Part shown: positions 1-5,693 of the stretch, piece after piece | Position numbering within the stretch: position 1 is the stretch's first letter | Layout: the number at the start of each line of letters is the position of its first letter | From: Moorella sp. UBA4076 | GTDB lineage: Bacteria; Bacillota; DSM-521; Neomoorellales; Neomoorellaceae | NCBI GenBank assembly: GCA_002383405.1 | Contig: DFYS01000075.1 | Span: forward strand, 7,894-16,542 | Reading direction: 5' to 3' | Length of the DNA stretch: 8,649 bases | Program-made: the position numbers and the translations under genes | Notes under the pieces: generated by a model | The model's input: the letters and a program-made list of their open reading frames with translations, nothing else | The model's database searches: none | What the model was told of the DNA's origin: nothing

Positions 1-1
1 C

Positions 2-94
2 AAAAAGCAACCTGCAGAATATCTAGCAAAGCTTAAAGGGATAGTCGACTCCTATAATGGAAGGTTCCGGTGCACAATAGGTGGCCTATGGTAG
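2..94 (+). CDS. 3' end of an unidentified upstream gene (partial)
   Basis: Reading from base 2 gives 30 sense codons ending in TAG at 92-94. The tail has an ordinary soluble-protein composition and ends in GRFRCTIGGLW. The other two + frames close by base 26 and base 36. A strong intrinsic terminator begins 12 bases after the stop, which is what one expects after a real gene. I do not recognise the family from this short C-terminus, so no function is given. The gene starts outside the window. Support rests on the terminator position and the open frame only. Confidence 0.5.
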   Translation, partial: KKQPAEYLAKLKGIVDSYNGRFRCTIGGLW

Positions 95-106
95 TTTGTC
101 TTATGG

Positions 107-140
107 CGGTGCTCCTGGCCGGGAGCACCGTCTTTTATTT
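107..140 (+). terminator. Intrinsic terminator of the upstream gene
   Basis: A perfect 9-bp G+C-rich stem, CGGTGCTCC (107-115) with GGAGCACCG (122-130), encloses a 6-base loop and is followed by the T-rich tract TCTTTTATTT. It lies just after the TAG at 92-94 and insulates the upstream gene from the operon that starts at 425. Confidence 0.8.
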
Positions 141-260
141 GCTGGCAGTATATTTTTCCGTGCCGGGCCTGCCATGGTGGGTCAATTTTTCTATGGCCAT
201 GGAATATTGATGGGGCTGGCAACCGGCAGCAGTTTTTTATGCCATGTTCTTTCGCGGCCA

Positions 261-294
261 TTACTTAACGTTAATGTAAACTATTTTAAACGTT
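261..294 (+). promoter_or_regulatory. Paired AACGTT palindromes, candidate activator-binding site
   Basis: TTAACGTTAA (265-274) is a perfect 10-bp palindrome with further flanking symmetry (TTAC 261-264, GTAA 276-279, off-centre by one base). A second AACGTT core lies at 289-294. The two centres are 22 bp apart, about two helical turns, so a dimeric protein would bind both on the same DNA face. They sit about 65-98 bases before the predicted sigma-54 start, near the usual range for enhancer-binding proteins. The binding role is inference. Confidence 0.35.
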
Positions 295-332
295 GCCTGT
301 CCTGCAGGTCGGTTTTCTTTAAGTTCTTAACC

Positions 333-348
333 TGGCACGTAATTTGCA
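333..348 (+). promoter_or_regulatory. Sigma-54 (-24/-12) promoter for the fumarase/malic enzyme operon
   Basis: TGGCACGTAATTTGCA matches the RpoN consensus YTGGCACGRNNNTTGCW, including the preceding C at 332, with a single mismatch (T for R at 340). The invariant GG (334-335) and GC (346-347) have the required spacing of ten intervening bases. Transcription would begin near 359, about 65 bases before the first start codon at 425. Sigma-54 promoters are silent without an ATP-using enhancer-binding activator, so the operon is probably switched on by a specific signal. No activator gene lies in the window. Confidence 0.75.
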
Positions 349-424
349 AGAATATTAATAAGGCGGGCGATTTTGTTCCTGAAGTCACCATCGGCGGCTA
401 GAAATAACAGAGGAGGAGATAAAG

Positions 425-796
425 TTGGCAAGCCTGACAACCGCAATGCAAAAATTTATCGGCGAGAACCTGTGCCTGATTGCGACCGTCAATAAGGACG
501 GCTGTCCCAACGTCGCCCCTAAAGGTACCTTTAGAGTGCTGGACGAAAAAACCCTGGCCTACGCTGAAATTTACGGCCAGCTGACCTACCAGAACCTGCT
601 TGCCAATCCCTGTGTCTGTGTGGTGGCCGTCAGCCGCCAGGAGCGAGCCATGGTCAGGTGCAGCGGCCAGGCCGAAATTGTTACGACAGGCCAGCTCTAC
701 GACGAAATGGCCGCCCAGGTGGAAAAAAAAGGCCTGCCCCGGCCCCAGGCGGTAGTGAAAATTGCCATCGAGGAAGTGCGCTCGTCTAAAGTTTGA
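425..796 (+). CDS. PPOX-type flavin-binding protein (pyridoxamine 5'-phosphate oxidase-like)
   Basis: A 123-residue protein with the small split-barrel fold of pyridoxamine 5'-phosphate oxidase-like FMN proteins. The diagnostic N-terminal segment is TVNKDGCPNVAPKGTFRVLD (about 21-40), followed by the LTYQNLLANP helix (53-62) and the VCVVAV strand. Such proteins bind FMN or related flavins, and most short members lack a proven substrate. The TTG start is chosen because AGGAGG (411-416) lies 8 bases upstream and because the protein begins at the family's usual position. It is the first gene after the sigma-54 promoter and precedes the fumarase genes. The reading frame ends early at TGA 794-796, while a zinc-ribbon coding segment continues in another frame (see 786-938), so the product is probably a shortened version of a longer protein. 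Confidence 0.85.
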   Translation: MASLTTAMQKFIGENLCLIATVNKDGCPNVAPKGTFRVLDEKTLAYAEIYGQLTYQNLLANPCVCVVAVSRQERAMVRCSGQAEIVTTGQLYDEMAAQVEKKGLPRPQAVVKIAIEEVRSSKV

Positions 797-938
797 CCCG
801 GTATATACCTATCTCATTTGCGGTGGGGAGGTGCCGCGCAAAGTCTGTCCTTACTGCAATGAAGCTTTTACGGGTTATACAGGCGACCCTCTCGTTTGCC
901 CCGCCTGTGGCCGGGAACTGCCGCCAGCATACCTTTAA
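786..938 (+). pseudogene. Out-of-frame C-terminal zinc ribbon of the PPOX protein
   Basis: Frame 3 from 786 to the TAA at 936-938 encodes 50 residues that look coding. They begin LKFDPVYTYLICGG and contain two knuckles, VCPYC and VCPAC, that form a Cys4 zinc ribbon, and they end LPPAYL 23 bases before fumarase alpha. No good start with a ribosome site opens this frame. If one base near 785 is removed, the upstream PPOX frame (ending EEVRS) joins it directly to give one 170-residue PPOX plus zinc-ribbon protein with cysteines at about 141, 144, 158 and 161. I infer a +1-base frameshift through mutation or sequencing error. Programmed +1 shifting at GTT TGA C is possible, since it resembles the RF2 site CTT TGA C, but is unproven. 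Confidence 0.6.
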
Positions 939-961
939 ACCAGGAGAAAGGATTGAATGCC

Positions 962-1858
962 ATGGCCAGAACCATCACTTGCAGCCAGATAACCGCAGCC
1001 GTGGACCGGCTCTGCCGGGAGGCCAACTATTACCTGGGCGAAGACGTGCGCCAGGCCCTGGAAAAAGCCCTGGTGAAGGAAGTTTCACCTCCAGGCCAGG
1101 ACGTCTTAAAACAGCTGCTGGAAAATGCCACCATCGCCGCTACCGAGGAGGTGCCCATCTGCCAGGATACCGGCGTAGCCGTAATCTTCCTGGAACTGGG
1201 CCAGGATGTCCGGATTGAAGGCGGCTACCTTTACGACGCCATCAACGCTGGGGTAGCCCGGGGGTATACCGGTGGCTATCTGCGCAAATCCATGGTTTAC
1301 CCGCCGGTAGACGGCAAGAACAGCGGCGATAATACGCCGGCGATAATCCACACCAAGATCGTACCCGGCGATCACCTGACCATTACCATCGCCCCCAAAG
1401 GGGGGGGCAGCGAGAATATGAGCGCTGTGGGCATGCTTACCCCGGCTGCCGGCTACGAGGGGGTTAAGAAGTTTGTCGTCGAGGCGGTAAAAAAGGCCGG
1501 ACCCAATCCCTGCCCGCCCATTGTCGTGGGTGTAGGTATAGGGGGCAACTTTGAAAAATGCGCCCTGCTGGCCAAGGAATCCCTGTTGCGGCCTCTGGGC
1601 CAACCCCACTCCCGCGAAGAAATAGCCGCCCTGGAAAAAGAGATCCTGGAGGCCATCAATTGCCTGGGGATAGGATCCCAGGGTTTCGGCGGCCGGGTGA
1701 CCGCCCTGGCGGTCCATATAGAAATATTTGCCCGGCACATCGCCAGTTTCCCCGTGGCCGTTAACATCCAGTGCCATGCCGCCCGCCACAAAAGCGTTAC
1801 CTTGGGAGGTGAAAAGAATGACTACCAAGTACATCCGTACCCCCTTGACCGATGCTGA
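962..1858 (+). CDS. fumA: Class I fumarate hydratase, alpha subunit
   Basis: A 298-residue alpha subunit of the two-subunit, [4Fe-4S]-dependent fumarase, which reversibly hydrates fumarate to L-malate in the cytoplasm. Family marks are PICQDTG (65-71), the YDAINAGVARGY segment, KGGGSENMS (146-154), GVGIGGNFEKC (190-200) and IQCHAARH (269-276). Cys67, Cys200 and Cys271 are the likely cluster ligands. ATG 962 is preferred, with AAGGA at 948-952. An in-frame TTG at 953 with AGGAG at 942-946 would add three residues and cannot be excluded. Homologues normally end soon after the CHAxRH motif. Here the frame runs about 17 residues further and overlaps the beta-subunit start by 41 bp, suggesting translational coupling. 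The family also contains L(+)-tartrate dehydratase alpha, but the adjacent malic enzyme favours fumarase. Confidence 0.92.
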   Translation: MARTITCSQITAAVDRLCREANYYLGEDVRQALEKALVKEVSPPGQDVLKQLLENATIAATEEVPICQDTGVAVIFLELGQDVRIEGGYLYDAINAGVARGYTGGYLRKSMVYPPVDGKNSGDNTPAIIHTKIVPGDHLTITIAPKGGGSENMSAVGMLTPAAGYEGVKKFVVEAVKKAGPNPCPPIVVGVGIGGNFEKCALLAKESLLRPLGQPHSREEIAALEKEILEAINCLGIGSQGFGGRVTALAVHIEIFARHIASFPVAVNIQCHAARHKSVTLGGEKNDYQVHPYPLDRC

Positions 1859-2375
1859 TGTCAGCGACCTGCGGGCCGGCGATCAGGTATTCATCAGCGG
1901 GGTTATTTACGCCGCCAGGGACACGGCCCACAAGCGGTTAATCGCCCTCCTCGATCAGGGCGCCGCACTGCCCGCGGACCTTAAGGGGCAGGTTATTTAC
2001 TACGTCGGCCCGGCGCCGGCCAAACCCGGCCAGGCCATCGGCTCCGCCGGGCCCACCACCAGCGGCCGCATGGACCCCTACACACCGCGCCTGATAGGCG
2101 AAGCCGGTCTTAAAGGGATGATTGGCAAGGGTTCGCGCTCGCCGGAAGTCAAAAAAGCCATCGTCGACCATAAGGCCGTGTACCTGGCCGCTGTCGGCGG
2201 TGCCGGGGCCCTGATTGCTAAGAGTATCAAGAAGGCTGAGGTAGTAGCCTACCCCGAACTGGGACCGGAGGCCCTCCAGGCCTTCGAAGTCGAAAACTTC
2301 CCCGCCACCGTTATCAACGACTGCTACGGCGCCGACCTTTATGAAGAAGCTACAGCCAGATACGCCTGCAAGTAA
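1818..2375 (+). CDS. fumB: Class I fumarate hydratase, beta subunit
   Basis: A 185-residue protein, the usual size of the separate C-terminal (beta) subunit of class I fumarase. It carries the swivelling substrate-binding domain that completes the active site of the alpha subunit. Recognisable motifs are ARDTAHKR (33-40), GPTTSGRMDPYTP (78-90), GMIGKG (100-105) and NDCYGADLY (167-175). The ATG at 1818 is preceded by GGGAGGT (1804-1810) at a 7-base gap, so it can be translated on its own as well as by coupling from the overlapping alpha gene. The stop lies 24 bases before the malic enzyme start. Tartrate dehydratase beta is the related alternative. Confidence 0.92.
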   Translation: MTTKYIRTPLTDADVSDLRAGDQVFISGVIYAARDTAHKRLIALLDQGAALPADLKGQVIYYVGPAPAKPGQAIGSAGPTTSGRMDPYTPRLIGEAGLKGMIGKGSRSPEVKKAIVDHKAVYLAAVGGAGALIAKSIKKAEVVAYPELGPEALQAFEVENFPATVINDCYGADLYEEATARYACK

Positions 2376-2399
2376 AAGCAAAAGGAGGAACACGACACC

Positions 2400-3740
2400 A
2401 TGCTGAGCAAAGAAGAACTCCTGGCTAAAGCCAAAAAACCGGCTGAAGACGCCATGAAACTTCACCCCTTCTATCGCGGTAAAATGCAGACCTTGCCCCG
2501 CTGTGCCATTCGCAGCCTGGATGATTTTGCCATCTGGTACACCCCCGGGGTAGCCGAACCCTGCAAAGCCATCAATAAAAACAAAGAGCTTGTTTACGAG
2601 TATACCAACAAATGGAATACGGTGGCCGTTGTTTCCGACGGCACCAGGGTCCTGGGCCTGGGCGACATCGGCCCCGAGGCCGCCATGCCGGTCATGGAAG
2701 GCAAGGCGCTGATATTCAAGTACCTGGGTGGCGTCGATGCCGTGCCCATTTGCCTGGATACCAAAGACCCGGAAGCGATTATCCAGACGGTAAAATACCT
2801 CCAGCCTTCCTTCGGCGGCATTAATCTGGAGGATATCTCCCAGCCCAAATGTTTTGGTATCCTGGACCGCCTGCGCCAGGAAATGGAGATTCCTGTCTGG
2901 CATGACGACCAGCAGGGGACGGCAGCCGTCACCCTGGCCGGCCTGGTTAACGCCCTCAAACTGGTGGGCAAGAAAATAAATGAAGTCAAGATAGCCATGA
3001 TTGGCGCAGGGGGGGCCAACATCCGCATTGCCCACGTGCTGATCAAAGCCGGCGTTACCCCGGGTAACATTTATATGACCGACAGCAAAGGGATTCTCAA
3101 TCCCTCGCGTACCGAACTTCAAGCAACCCACCAGGAAAAATGGGAGATGTGCACGTTAACCAATGCCGCAGGCCGGAAAGGCGGCATTCCTGAAGCCATG
3201 CGGGGTGCCGACGCAGTTATCGCTCTCTCCCAGCCCGGCCCCGACGTCATCAAAAAAGAATGGATCAGTTCCATGGCCGAGGAAGCCATTGTCTTTGCCT
3301 GCGCCAACCCCATCCCCGAAATCTGGCCCTGGGAAGCCAAGGAAGCCGGAGCCAGGATTGTAGCCACCGGCCGTTCCGACTTCCCCAACCAGGTGAATAA
3401 TTCACTGGGGTTCCCGGGCATCTTCCGCGGTGCCCTTGATGTCAGGGCGAAAACTATTACCGACGAGATGTGCATTGCTGCCGCCTATGAACTGGCCAAA
3501 TATGCCGAGGATAAAGGCCTGCTGACCGACGACTACCTTTTGCCCACCATGGACGAGTGGGAGGTCTATCCGCGGGAAGCGGCCGCCGTGGGGTCAAAAG
3601 CCGTAGAACAGGGAATAGCCAGGATAAACCGCAGCTACGAAGAACTCTACGATATGGCGTTAAATATAATTCAGGATGCCCAGGAAATGACCCGCCTGCT
3701 GATGAAAGAAGCATATATACCTGAAGCACCCGAGGAATGA
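2400..3740 (+). CDS. NAD(P)-dependent malic enzyme (oxaloacetate-decarboxylating)
   Basis: A 446-residue short-form bacterial malic enzyme that oxidatively decarboxylates L-malate to pyruvate and CO2 with reduction of NAD(P)+. The N-terminal malic domain shows WYTPGVAEPC (46-55), GKALIFKYLGG with likely catalytic Lys102, NLEDISQPKCF with metal-ligand acidic residues at 144-145, and WHDDQQGTA (167-175). The Rossmann domain has IGAGGANIRIA (201-211), and Asp228 follows the second strand, a position where an acid often favours NAD+; this is suggestive only. CANPIPEI (301-308) and TGRSDFPNQVNN (323-334) are also typical. The start has AGGAGG at 2383-2388, 11 bases upstream. As last gene of the operon it takes the malate made by the fumarase. 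Confidence 0.93.
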   Translation: MLSKEELLAKAKKPAEDAMKLHPFYRGKMQTLPRCAIRSLDDFAIWYTPGVAEPCKAINKNKELVYEYTNKWNTVAVVSDGTRVLGLGDIGPEAAMPVMEGKALIFKYLGGVDAVPICLDTKDPEAIIQTVKYLQPSFGGINLEDISQPKCFGILDRLRQEMEIPVWHDDQQGTAAVTLAGLVNALKLVGKKINEVKIAMIGAGGANIRIAHVLIKAGVTPGNIYMTDSKGILNPSRTELQATHQEKWEMCTLTNAAGRKGGIPEAMRGADAVIALSQPGPDVIKKEWISSMAEEAIVFACANPIPEIWPWEAKEAGARIVATGRSDFPNQVNNSLGFPGIFRGALDVRAKTITDEMCIAAAYELAKYAEDKGLLTDDYLLPTMDEWEVYPREAAAVGSKAVEQGIARINRSYEELYDMALNIIQDAQEMTRLLMKEAYIPEAPEE

Positions 3741-3802
3741 GATTTATTTCCGCCAACGACACCATACCTCCGGTTGCCGCCGCTCCGAGAAACATGTACA
3801 AG

Positions 3803-3833
3803 CAGCCCCCTGCCGTTCACAGGGGGCTGTTTT
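3803..3833 (+). terminator. Intrinsic terminator after the malic enzyme gene
   Basis: A perfect 10-bp stem, CAGCCCCCTG (3803-3812) with CAGGGGGCTG (3820-3829), has a 7-base loop and is followed by TTTT. It lies 62 bases after the malic enzyme stop and marks the end of the operon that begins at the sigma-54 promoter. Confidence 0.85.
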
Positions 3834-4101
3834 AATGGACGCTATAGCATTATAATTAGGCCGGCGAATGAATTGCTGTATCAGGCAGAAGTTCAAGTTG
3901 CCGCCGGGATGGCAAATGTTGCCGGCTATTGAACGGTAACAGCTCAGGCTTGCCATCCAGGCCTGCAGCTTCAACATTGCTCACTAGCTTTTATCACGAA
4001 CCCGGTCAGTCACCGTATCGGCTTCCCCGGGCTGTTGCTGTCAGTTTGGCCGCAAGGTAGGCTGAGCAGACCCGGAATCTTTTAAGGTGTTCAAATCGCA
4101 G

Positions 4102-4144
4102 TGCCCGCCAGGGGCTTATTTTTTTTTGCAAAAAGTGGCGGGCA
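4102..4144 (+). promoter_or_regulatory. Alternative hairpins around a poly-T tract, possible attenuator
   Basis: TGCCCGCCA (4102-4110) can pair perfectly with TGGCGGGCA (4136-4144). It can instead form the short hairpin GCCC (4103-4106) with GGGC (4112-4115), which is followed by TTATTTTTTTTT and so looks like a weak terminator. The two pairings share bases and exclude each other, as in a terminator/antiterminator pair. It lies about 90 bases before the fructose-bisphosphatase start. The 4-bp terminator stem is weak, so this is a tentative reading. Confidence 0.25.
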
Positions 4145-4156
4145 AAAAGAGGAATC

Positions 4157-4183
4157 TGCTATTCTATATCGAATAAGATAGCA
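4157..4183. promoter_or_regulatory. 27-bp imperfect palindrome, candidate operator of the fructose-bisphosphatase gene
   Basis: TGCTATTCTAT (4157-4167) and ATAAGATAGCA (4173-4183) are inverted repeats matching at 9 of 11 positions around a 5-base centre. The site is A+T-rich in a G+C-rich setting, lies 51 bases before the TTG start and abuts -10-like hexamers (TAAAGT 4184-4189, TATAAC 4189-4194). No good -35 box is visible. A repressor or activator dimer site overlapping the promoter is the likely meaning, but the regulator is unknown. Confidence 0.35.
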
Positions 4184-4233
4184 TAAAGTATAACACAAAT
4201 ACTTTTTATTACAGGCAAGGGGGTTATGTAACC

Positions 4234-5379
4234 TTGGGTGAGAGGATTACTTTAAGTGTTATCAAGGCCGATATCGGCGGCTATGTCGGTCATTCCAGCG
4301 TCCACCCGCGCCTGCTGGAAACGGCGGAGCGCAGCCTGGCGGCCAGCAAACTGCTAATCGATTACCGGGTGGCCCATGTGGGTGATGATATTGACCTTAT
4401 CATGACCCATAAATATGGCGTCGATTGTCCGGAAATTCACCATCTGGCCTGGAATGTTTTTCTGCAGTGCACCGAAGTAGCGCGGGAGATGAAGCTGTAC
4501 GGGGCCGGCCAGGATCTCCTCTCCGACGCCTTCTCCGGTAACATCAAGGGTATGGGGCCCGGGGTGGCGGAAATGGAGTTCGAGGAACGCAAGAGCGAGC
4601 CGGTAATTGTCTTCGCTGCTGATAAAACCGAGCCCGGCGCCTGGAATCTACCCCTGTATAAAATGTTCGCCGACCCTTTCAATACTATCGGCCTGGTCAT
4701 TGACCCCAAGATGCACCAGGGCTTTCGCTTTGAGGTCTATGATTTGATTAAGAACGAGCGGGTGGAGTTTTCCCTGCCGGAGGAGCTCTACGACCTGCTG
4801 GTCTTCATCGGCGCCCCGGGGCGTTACTGCATCAAATCCATCTATGCTAAAACAACGGGTGACATCGCCGCCGTATCCACTACCCAGCGCCTGAACCTGA
4901 TGGCCGGGCGTTACGTCGGCAAGGATGACCCGGTGTGTATTGTCCGCTGCCAGAGCGGCCTGCCGGCTGTCGGCGAGGCCCTGGAGCCCTTCGCCAATCC
5001 CCACCTGGTGGCCGGCTGGATGCGCGGCTCCCATATCGGGCCCTTGATGCCTGTGGGCCTTGAGCAGTCCGCGCCGACGCGTTTTGACGGGCCGCCGCGG
5101 GTGGTGGCGATGGGCTTCCAGCTGGCGGGTGGCCGCCTGATCGGTCCCCAGGACTTCTTCGCCGATGTCGCTTTTGATAAGGCACGGCAGATTGCCAACG
5201 ACATCGCCAATTACCTGCGTTCTTTGGGACCCTTTGAGCCTCACCGTCTGCCCCTGGAAGATATGGAGTACACCACCATGCCTGAGGTTATGGACAAATT
5301 GAAGGACCGCTTTACCAGGGTAAAAACGGGCCGGGAGATGGAAAAAGAAAGGTTCGCCACCGAACTGGGCGCCAAGTAG
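4234..5379 (+). CDS. fbp: Class V fructose-1,6-bisphosphate aldolase/phosphatase
   Basis: A 381-residue archaeal-type fructose-1,6-bisphosphatase. Members of this family are bifunctional: they condense triose phosphates to fructose-1,6-bisphosphate and dephosphorylate it to fructose-6-phosphate, making gluconeogenesis one-directional. The N-terminus SVIKADIGGYVGHSSVH carries Mg2+-ligand candidates Asp13 and His20. Other conserved sites are GDDIDL (50-55), GAGQDL with Gln93, AADK (128-131), and YVGKDDP (227-233), where Lys230 matches the Schiff-base lysine and Asp231/232 bind metal; Tyr346 matches the C-terminal catalytic tyrosine. The start is TTG 4234, because AAGGGGG (4217-4223) lies 10 bases upstream and the nearer ATG at 4226 is followed at once by a stop. 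It is flanked by terminators, so it is probably monocistronic. Confidence 0.93.
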   Translation: MGERITLSVIKADIGGYVGHSSVHPRLLETAERSLAASKLLIDYRVAHVGDDIDLIMTHKYGVDCPEIHHLAWNVFLQCTEVAREMKLYGAGQDLLSDAFSGNIKGMGPGVAEMEFEERKSEPVIVFAADKTEPGAWNLPLYKMFADPFNTIGLVIDPKMHQGFRFEVYDLIKNERVEFSLPEELYDLLVFIGAPGRYCIKSIYAKTTGDIAAVSTTQRLNLMAGRYVGKDDPVCIVRCQSGLPAVGEALEPFANPHLVAGWMRGSHIGPLMPVGLEQSAPTRFDGPPRVVAMGFQLAGGRLIGPQDFFADVAFDKARQIANDIANYLRSLGPFEPHRLPLEDMEYTTMPEVMDKLKDRFTRVKTGREMEKERFATELGAK

Positions 5380-5475
5380 GCGGGGAAGTCAATAGTGCTA
5401 CTTTTGGCCGCGCCGGGTAAAGGCTGAACTGAGCACCGCATAGACTCGCATCGCCGGCAATAGAGCAATAAGCAG

Positions 5476-5524
5476 GGGTATATCCCGTCACTTCGGTGAA
5501 CATGGATATACCCTTGGTTTTTCG
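5476..5524 (+). terminator. Intrinsic terminator with a C(UUCG)G tetraloop after fbp
   Basis: GGGTATATCC (5476-5485) pairs perfectly with GGATATACCC (5504-5513). Inside, TCAC (5488-5491) pairs with GTGA (5496-5499) around TTCG, giving the very stable C(UUCG)G cap. TTGGTTTTT follows. It lies 96 bases past the fbp stop and separates fbp from aroQ. Confidence 0.85.
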
Positions 5525-5588
5525 GGGTAGACGCTCATGCCGCTTATGAGCGGCACCAGCAGAAGAATGAAAACGGCAGGGTGTGGGA

Positions 5589-5657
5589 CTTCAATCAGGA
5601 ACTGGCGTAGCCGGTTCCTACCAGCCTCCCACATCCCACCTCCCACTTCTTACATCT
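5589..5657 (+). repeat. 69-bp dispersed repeat, copy 1
   Basis: This matches 7499-7567 without any gap at 53 of 69 positions. It has three parts: the conserved lead CTTCAATCAGG; a hairpin GGAACTGGC/GCCGGTTCC (5598-5606 and 5610-5618) with a 3-base loop; and a purine-poor tail of TCCCACN heptads (TCCCACA, TCCCACC, TCCCACT, then a degenerate TCTTACA). It lies upstream of aroQ, 53 bases before the start codon, on the same strand. No open frame, transposase or flanking target duplication is visible. Confidence 0.65.
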
Positions 5658-5693
5658 ATTTTAAAGTAGCCCCTACCCAAGAGAGAAATATTA

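Larger units (their letters stand above)
95..424. other. 330-bp leader region with no supported gene
   Basis: Open frames exist here on both strands, but none has a good ribosome site or a recognisable protein. In order the region holds the terminator at 107-140; a weak terminator-like hairpin (GCTGG 215-219 with CCGGC 223-227, and T6 at 233-238); the AACGTT palindromes at 261-294; the sigma-54 promoter at 333-348; and a 5' untranslated stretch of about 65 bases ending in the AGGAGG ribosome site at 411-416. Confidence 0.6.
3834..4233. other. 400-bp intergenic region with inverted repeats, no supported gene
   Basis: I find no convincing protein gene, tRNA or known riboswitch core here. Visible structure, in order: GTTCAA (3891-3896) with TTGAAC (3929-3934); GGATGGCAA (3907-3915) with TTGCCATCC (3950-3958); TTCC plus GGG (4023-4031) with CCCGGAA (4071-4077), followed by TCTTTTAA; TGCCCGCCA (4102-4110) with TGGCGGGCA (4136-4144), with a run of nine T at 4119-4127 inside the loop; and the palindrome at 4157-4183. 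Some of these could form a structured leader or a small RNA, but I cannot assign a class. Confidence 0.5.

Noticed and set aside
81..401. 106-codon + strand frame in the leader of the operon
   Set aside because: It begins before the upstream terminator, runs through it and through the sigma-54 promoter, and has no ribosome site or family features.
1938..3131. 397-codon open frame on the minus strand across fumB and the malic enzyme gene
   Set aside because: It is exactly antisense to two well-recognised enzymes, has low-complexity Leu/Phe/Gly composition, no ribosome site and no recognisable domain. It is a shadow of codon bias.
3849..3877. Minus strand TATAAT promoter
   Set aside because: The hexamer is perfect but no -35 box lies 16-18 bases upstream and no minus strand gene follows.
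3744..3977. 77-codon minus strand frame after the malic enzyme gene
   Set aside because: It covers the terminator stem and has cysteine- and arginine-rich, unstructured composition with no homology signal I recognise.
4020..4090. Riboswitch-like segment (GCAAGGTAGGCTGAGCAG) resembling TPP or c-di-GMP classes
   Set aside because: Only short words match. The obligatory conserved cores of TPP, c-di-GMP-I, SAM-I, cobalamin and T-box leaders are absent.
4040..4111. tRNA-like 3' part (GTTCAAATC followed by a sequence ending GCCCGCCA)
   Set aside because: The 5-base T-stem arms do not pair, and no matching acceptor 5' strand (GCGGGCA) or anticodon arm lies upstream.
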